Shown here piece after piece: positions 59,185-64,000 of a stretch of 64,000 nucleotides of DNA. The stretch is from Ophioderma brevispina (Eukaryota > Echinodermata > Ophiuroidea > Amphilepidida > Ophiodermatidae): assembly GCA_023653785.1 (NCBI GenBank), contig JAMKCH010005384.1, forward strand, positions 62,001 through 126,000, read 5' to 3'. How positions within the stretch are numbered: position 1 is the first letter of the stretch; each line of letters begins with the position of its first letter. The notes beneath the pieces are model-generated. The model ran no database searches. It was not told where the DNA came from and was given only the letters and a program-made list of their open reading frames with translations. Position numbers and translations under genes: made by a program.

Positions 59185-59490
59185 ATGTCATCAAGAGAGG
59201 TTTGCTCTTGGATACTGTCCGATGCAAAAATGGAAGCAAATATTGATGGCGAGGTCGTCAAACAATGTAACAGCTCAATGAAACCAGTGATTTTCTGCGC
59301 TGTTTCTTAGAAGTTGGTACCAAAAACGACGGATTCTATGTCCAGAAGTTAATGCAGACGATACGTTATACGACCAGCAAAACACGGTCATAAAGCTAAG
59401 GCAGATTGATATTGCCCATGATACCAAAGTTCAGAACGCAGATGAAAATAATGATAGTGAAACTAGAAATCGAAGGCAACGTTGCCGATA
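59185..59490 (+). CDS. Possible broken gene or first exon, unrecognised
   Basis: An ATG 62 bases after the TATA-like box opens a 41-codon frame, MSSREVCSWILSDAKMEANI then DGEVVKQ, ending at TAG 59308. Two other frames continue in protein-like fashion: QLNETSDFLRCFLEVGTKND (about 59262-59330) and, in the third frame, YQKRRILCPEVNADDTLYDQ plus QNTVIKLRQIDIAHDTK to TAA near 59490. The WILSDAKMEANIDGEVVKQ start is reminiscent of a SAM-like helical domain, but that is a weak impression. If real, the locus carries at least two frame breaks or unrecognised introns. It could also be a decayed mobile-element gene. Confidence 0.25.
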
Positions 59491-59499
59491 ACCCAACTT

Positions 59500-61690
59500 C
59501 AGAACTCAAACACCGGTTAATCGCCGGTTATACCGGGTTCTTTTTGGTAGTAAGCGGATTCTATTGTTCAGAACAATGAAACCGTTCAACCGTCGTGAAC
59601 CGCCAGCCAATAGCCGGGTAAGTTTTGTAGCCGCCTCTAGTGCTTATTTGTTTTTGTAGGTTGGTTTATTTTGTACTTTGATAGCACTACAAACTTACCA
59701 ACGCCCCAACTACGTATTTTATTTTAATACTACAATAACAATGTACAAATATAATTTGGATTGGTAAACTAGTTGTAACCTGTTCTTCAAACGACACGGT
59801 TTTAGGGAAGGTGCTTGAGTGTATATGAATGAGACATGGGGAGACTTGTCATAATTATAAAAAGCTATAAACTAATTACTTTCCCAAATCCTCCAAAAAT
59901 CTCCGTATCCACTTAAAATGAGGTGTGCTAATAACAATATGCCGTAAGGAGGCAATGCATAGGAAAATCCAATTATTTCATGAGTATTGAATTTCACTCT
60001 TTAAGGACATTTCATATTTTCTTGTCTCACGTTTTTATGAAACTATATGAAATCTCTTTTTTATGTATGTAATATATCTCTGGTCATTTTGTGTTTGGTG
60101 GTTCTAGGATTTGAACATGGCAGTATTTTACTTATTAACTTGCAACATCAAACGATATTTTTTTTAACTGACACTCGCGTTGGTGGACAAGCGGAGCAAG
60201 GGACCCACACTAATTATCTAATCAACGGGGTGATGGATTTTAAATATTTTTCAAAAAGATGCGTATCCAAAAGTTAGACAAATACAAGGAAATGAATCGG
60301 ACAAAATATATTGTCGGTCGTTAAACTGACAAAATCGAATTTAAGTGTTAATGTTACCTTTACTACATGCTTTACACATGTGGTTCAATTTCTGCCCTTA
60401 ATTGTCCTCAAACCATGATGCTAATTGTGATGTTGATTAGTTTAAACAACAAAATCTTTCAAATATTACACGTCTCACCAACTTAAATCCAAATCAATAA
60501 AGCAACAGAAATCTTGCGCAGCAATTGTAAGTTTCATAGAAATGAAATTATTGCGATTTGTAAGCTTCGACGCGCTCGCAAAACCTTGGTAAAGTCCTGA
60601 GAACACCCGCGGGAGACATATGAATTGGCTACTTACAAAAGACCAATCATTTATTTACACGAATACTGTGTATACGTCTAATGGAGTTCAGTTAGTTGAG
60701 ACAGAGATTGCTAGGAATGAATCTTTCACTCTTAATTCACACATAAATGCCGTTGTGAAGGGAGATTTATTAGACTTTCGGACGTTATTCTCAAAGCAAT
60801 ATAAAAGGGTCATAACTTAAATGCACATTTAATATTTTGCCTTGAATACAGGAGACTGTAATCAAATCTGTACAAGCAATCTTGAAGTTAATGCGAAACC
60901 ACTTTGAGACCATCGTCTTTATCTCGACAAATTATTAGATGGACCTTTACGTCGGATATTCATAAAACTCAACAGGTTAGCCGTCACACCTTACCTAATA
61001 AAACAATGGTGGCGTTGAAAAGAGTCGTGCTTGCAATTGGCGACTGTTCCTTTCATAAACAACTACACTACCTCTAATTTAAAAACAGTACTAAAACCAA
61101 TCCAAAGTATTAATATTAATGCAGATTTGCAAAATTTACATACAAACTGTATAGGAACATATAATAATTATAAACATGAACGTCTACATGCGTTGAAAAA
61201 CTTCCCACTGGTAATTTTAAAATGCTATTTGCAAGATATGAATCACCTCTGGCTACCTATTATCAAAGCAGTGCATCAGTTGTTTCTTTGACCCGTTCGA
61301 TATATACCATTATCATTCACAATTATTTTCTTGGTTTCATTTGCAAAAAAACCTATTACAATTTGTAATCGATTTTTCTCTGGTTTTCTACTATTACTTT
61401 TTGCTTAATTTCTTCATCCATCTGGTCGTATTCTCTGCGTTTTATCCTCCAAAGAGCTATTACCACATAAAACAATCTATTATAATTTCTCAGAGGAAAT
61501 AGAGATTAATTAATTACAATTCCCAGAAAGAGGTTAAACCTTTCTATAACTTGAGGCGCGAACAATAATTGTTTTATGCATGCATTTCGGCTAAGAAGAA
61601 AGAACGTTTCGGGATATTATACAATTGGATCTTTGATAATCTCTTAACTCTGAACCTATTCCGCCGGCAAGATTTGAACAGCTTTATGTG
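59500..61690. other. No recognised feature
   Basis: A CCGGTTAATCGCCGG-type local inverted repeat lies at 59512-59530. Frames of 60-90 codons (60047-60277, 60620-60820, 61031-61291) have no motif. Nothing can be supported as a gene. Confidence 0.4.
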
Positions 61691-61790
61691 CAGCCTTTAA
61701 GTGCGTGAACTGCATTAGCGGAATTAATGTTCAATGTTAGAAAGGTTACTCTGGCCTTTTGTATGCGCACACATTAAAGAGCTCAATACG
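61690..61790 (+). repeat. Fragment of the GCGTGAACTGCATT dispersed family
   Basis: AAGTGCGTGAACTGCATTAG-CGGAA matches 27499-27523 almost exactly and 34383-34407 and 10271/10730 partly. About 45 bases downstream, GGTTACTCTGGCCTTTTG parallels GGCTACGCAACCCTTTTG at 27540. Confidence 0.65.
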
Positions 61791-61794
61791 GTTG

Positions 61795-63040
61795 ACATGT
61801 AAAAAGTCGGTATTGTGGAAAGCCTGTTATCGAAGTAGCTCGAAGTTTGCCTCATAAATAATTCAATATTAAGCACATTCTGCCTAGAAAGCCAACTCCC
61901 ACTCCTCCATGTCTATGCTTAAATTGCGCCGTAAGATCTATTTGCATAGACAACATTGAATGAGGTCCGTATATCAGAACGGAGTTTGAATGTAATTTTG
62001 CTCCAACATACCTTGTTTATCACCAAGCGAAGGAATCCTCAACAGTAAAACACTAAAAATAAGGTGTTTGCATAGGAGGTCAATAGTTTAACTTGGCCAG
62101 GCCTGTATGCGGAGAATACAAAAGAATCACCTGCAGAAATATCGGAAATGTGCAGGTGAACCTCAAGGGGGTGAAGCCCATTCAAAACCAGTCGTCCGTG
62201 CTGGGCGCTGACATCTTGAATATTGCACGGAATAATTATTAGTTTGGGTGCTTGTATACACACATAATGTCAATTCGATACAAACAATCCGGCAAAATAT
62301 CAGTTGTTGGATGTTGGGTGCTATTGGGTGGTTAAATTTTGTCCTACCCATGGCCACACAACGAATGAAATGACACGTCAGTCGTCTTGATTTAAATAAA
62401 CCGCCTCAATGAATACATCTTTTCACCTAAGCGCGCCTAAGCACCTAAGCGAGTGAGTATCTGAGCACAATGATCCAGGTACACTATTATTAAACCTGGC
62501 CACCTCTAACACATACATCAATTTGTATCACTACCGATTAGTGTATATGCAAAGCGGCACCCACAGTATGTGGAAGAAGCGAAGGCAGCCATTGCTTTCT
62601 ATTGTTGGTACTCTATGTTTTCTTTGTGGTCGGCAAAACATGCGAGACGATGAATTTCTAAAGATGACGTAACGTTTTGCCTCTCTATCTATATAAAACC
62701 TCTTTGGTGAACCTCCTGCATGTATTGTTGTGTATCTTTGCATGCTCGGATGATCTGAAGGGCAAACAAAAGTCCATACAGCATAATTTATCTTGCGTGA
62801 AGAGACCCTATGCTGGCAGAAATATGACAAAATATTTGGCTGTTCTTTTTTAGTTCCTGTTGTTTTTAAACGTTTTTCAGTAACACTAATGTACGCTATA
62901 CACAGACAAAAATGCTTCCATAGGGCTGAACATAACGTTGCCAGTACACACTTTTCTCTTGACCATTACATTAGCTTGTTGGAGACTTGACAATGTTTAG
63001 CATGTTCAGGAACGAAAAGCAAATGACAAGCAAATCATGA
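61795..63040. other. No recognised feature
   Basis: A 99-codon minus-strand frame (62531-62830) has no known motif. A GCGCCTAAGCACCTAAGCGA micro-duplication occurs at 62431-62450. No gene can be supported. Confidence 0.4.
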
Positions 63041-63044
63041 AGCC

Positions 63045-64000
<956 letters not shown>

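Overview
The window looks like a repeat-rich intergenic or intronic stretch of a nuclear genome, most likely from a marine invertebrate. An invertebrate deuterostome such as an echinoderm or hemichordate is my best guess. It is AT-rich, has no bacterial-style gene packing, and shows no complete multi-exon host gene that I can support. The guess rests on a tRNA-derived SINE of a style common in marine deuterostomes, a KIAA1958/DUF3504-type (Crypton-like) tyrosine recombinase, a non-LTR retrotransposon reverse transcriptase remnant, a Tc1 transposase remnant, and many non-autonomous DNA transposons with TA or TTAA target duplications. No database search was possible, so the taxon is an inference.

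Layout. 0-6 kb: unique-looking DNA and an 83-bp satellite (4.0-5.6 kb). 6.6-15 kb: terminal-inverted-repeat (TIR) elements, short tandem duplications and a 120-bp minisatellite. 15.6-18.7 kb: a TIR element split by a 2.2-kb insertion that carries a decayed tyrosine recombinase. 20-21.3 kb: a Tc1/mariner-like element without coding sequence. 24-40 kb: a local tandem duplication (A1-B1 then A2-B2), each copy modified by different insertions. These include a 1.3-kb TIR element that itself holds a SINE, a 1.07-kb TA-flanked element and a 0.18-kb MITE. 40-42.4 kb: a 1.9-kb long inverted repeat abutting a LINE remnant. 43.3-43.6 kb: a possible terminal exon of a host protein. 48.7-49.7 kb and 63.0-64 kb: two direct copies of a GT-microsatellite-bearing repeat. 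50.4-52.1 kb: the best protein-coding locus, a nearly complete tyrosine recombinase with all recognisable catalytic motifs but one in-frame stop and one frameshift. 54-58 kb: a Tc1 remnant, a purine-rich minisatellite and a 1.5-kb TA-flanked foldback element. 59 kb: a possible TATA promoter with a short broken reading frame.

The most interesting pattern is that both tyrosine recombinase loci share an organisation beyond the protein. The coding region is followed by a short 3' segment with a related TTGGAAC sequence, then a consensus GTAAGT donor-like site, then a palindrome whose centre is a CpG-rich CTCG-CTTCG-CTCG-type core. A third palindrome with a similar CpG-rich centre stands alone at 35.4 kb. 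This may mark the 3' boundary or a recombinase recognition structure of a mobile-element family, but that is inference. Many frame breaks in the window are single-base indels, some in homopolymers, so assembly error should be separated from true decay.
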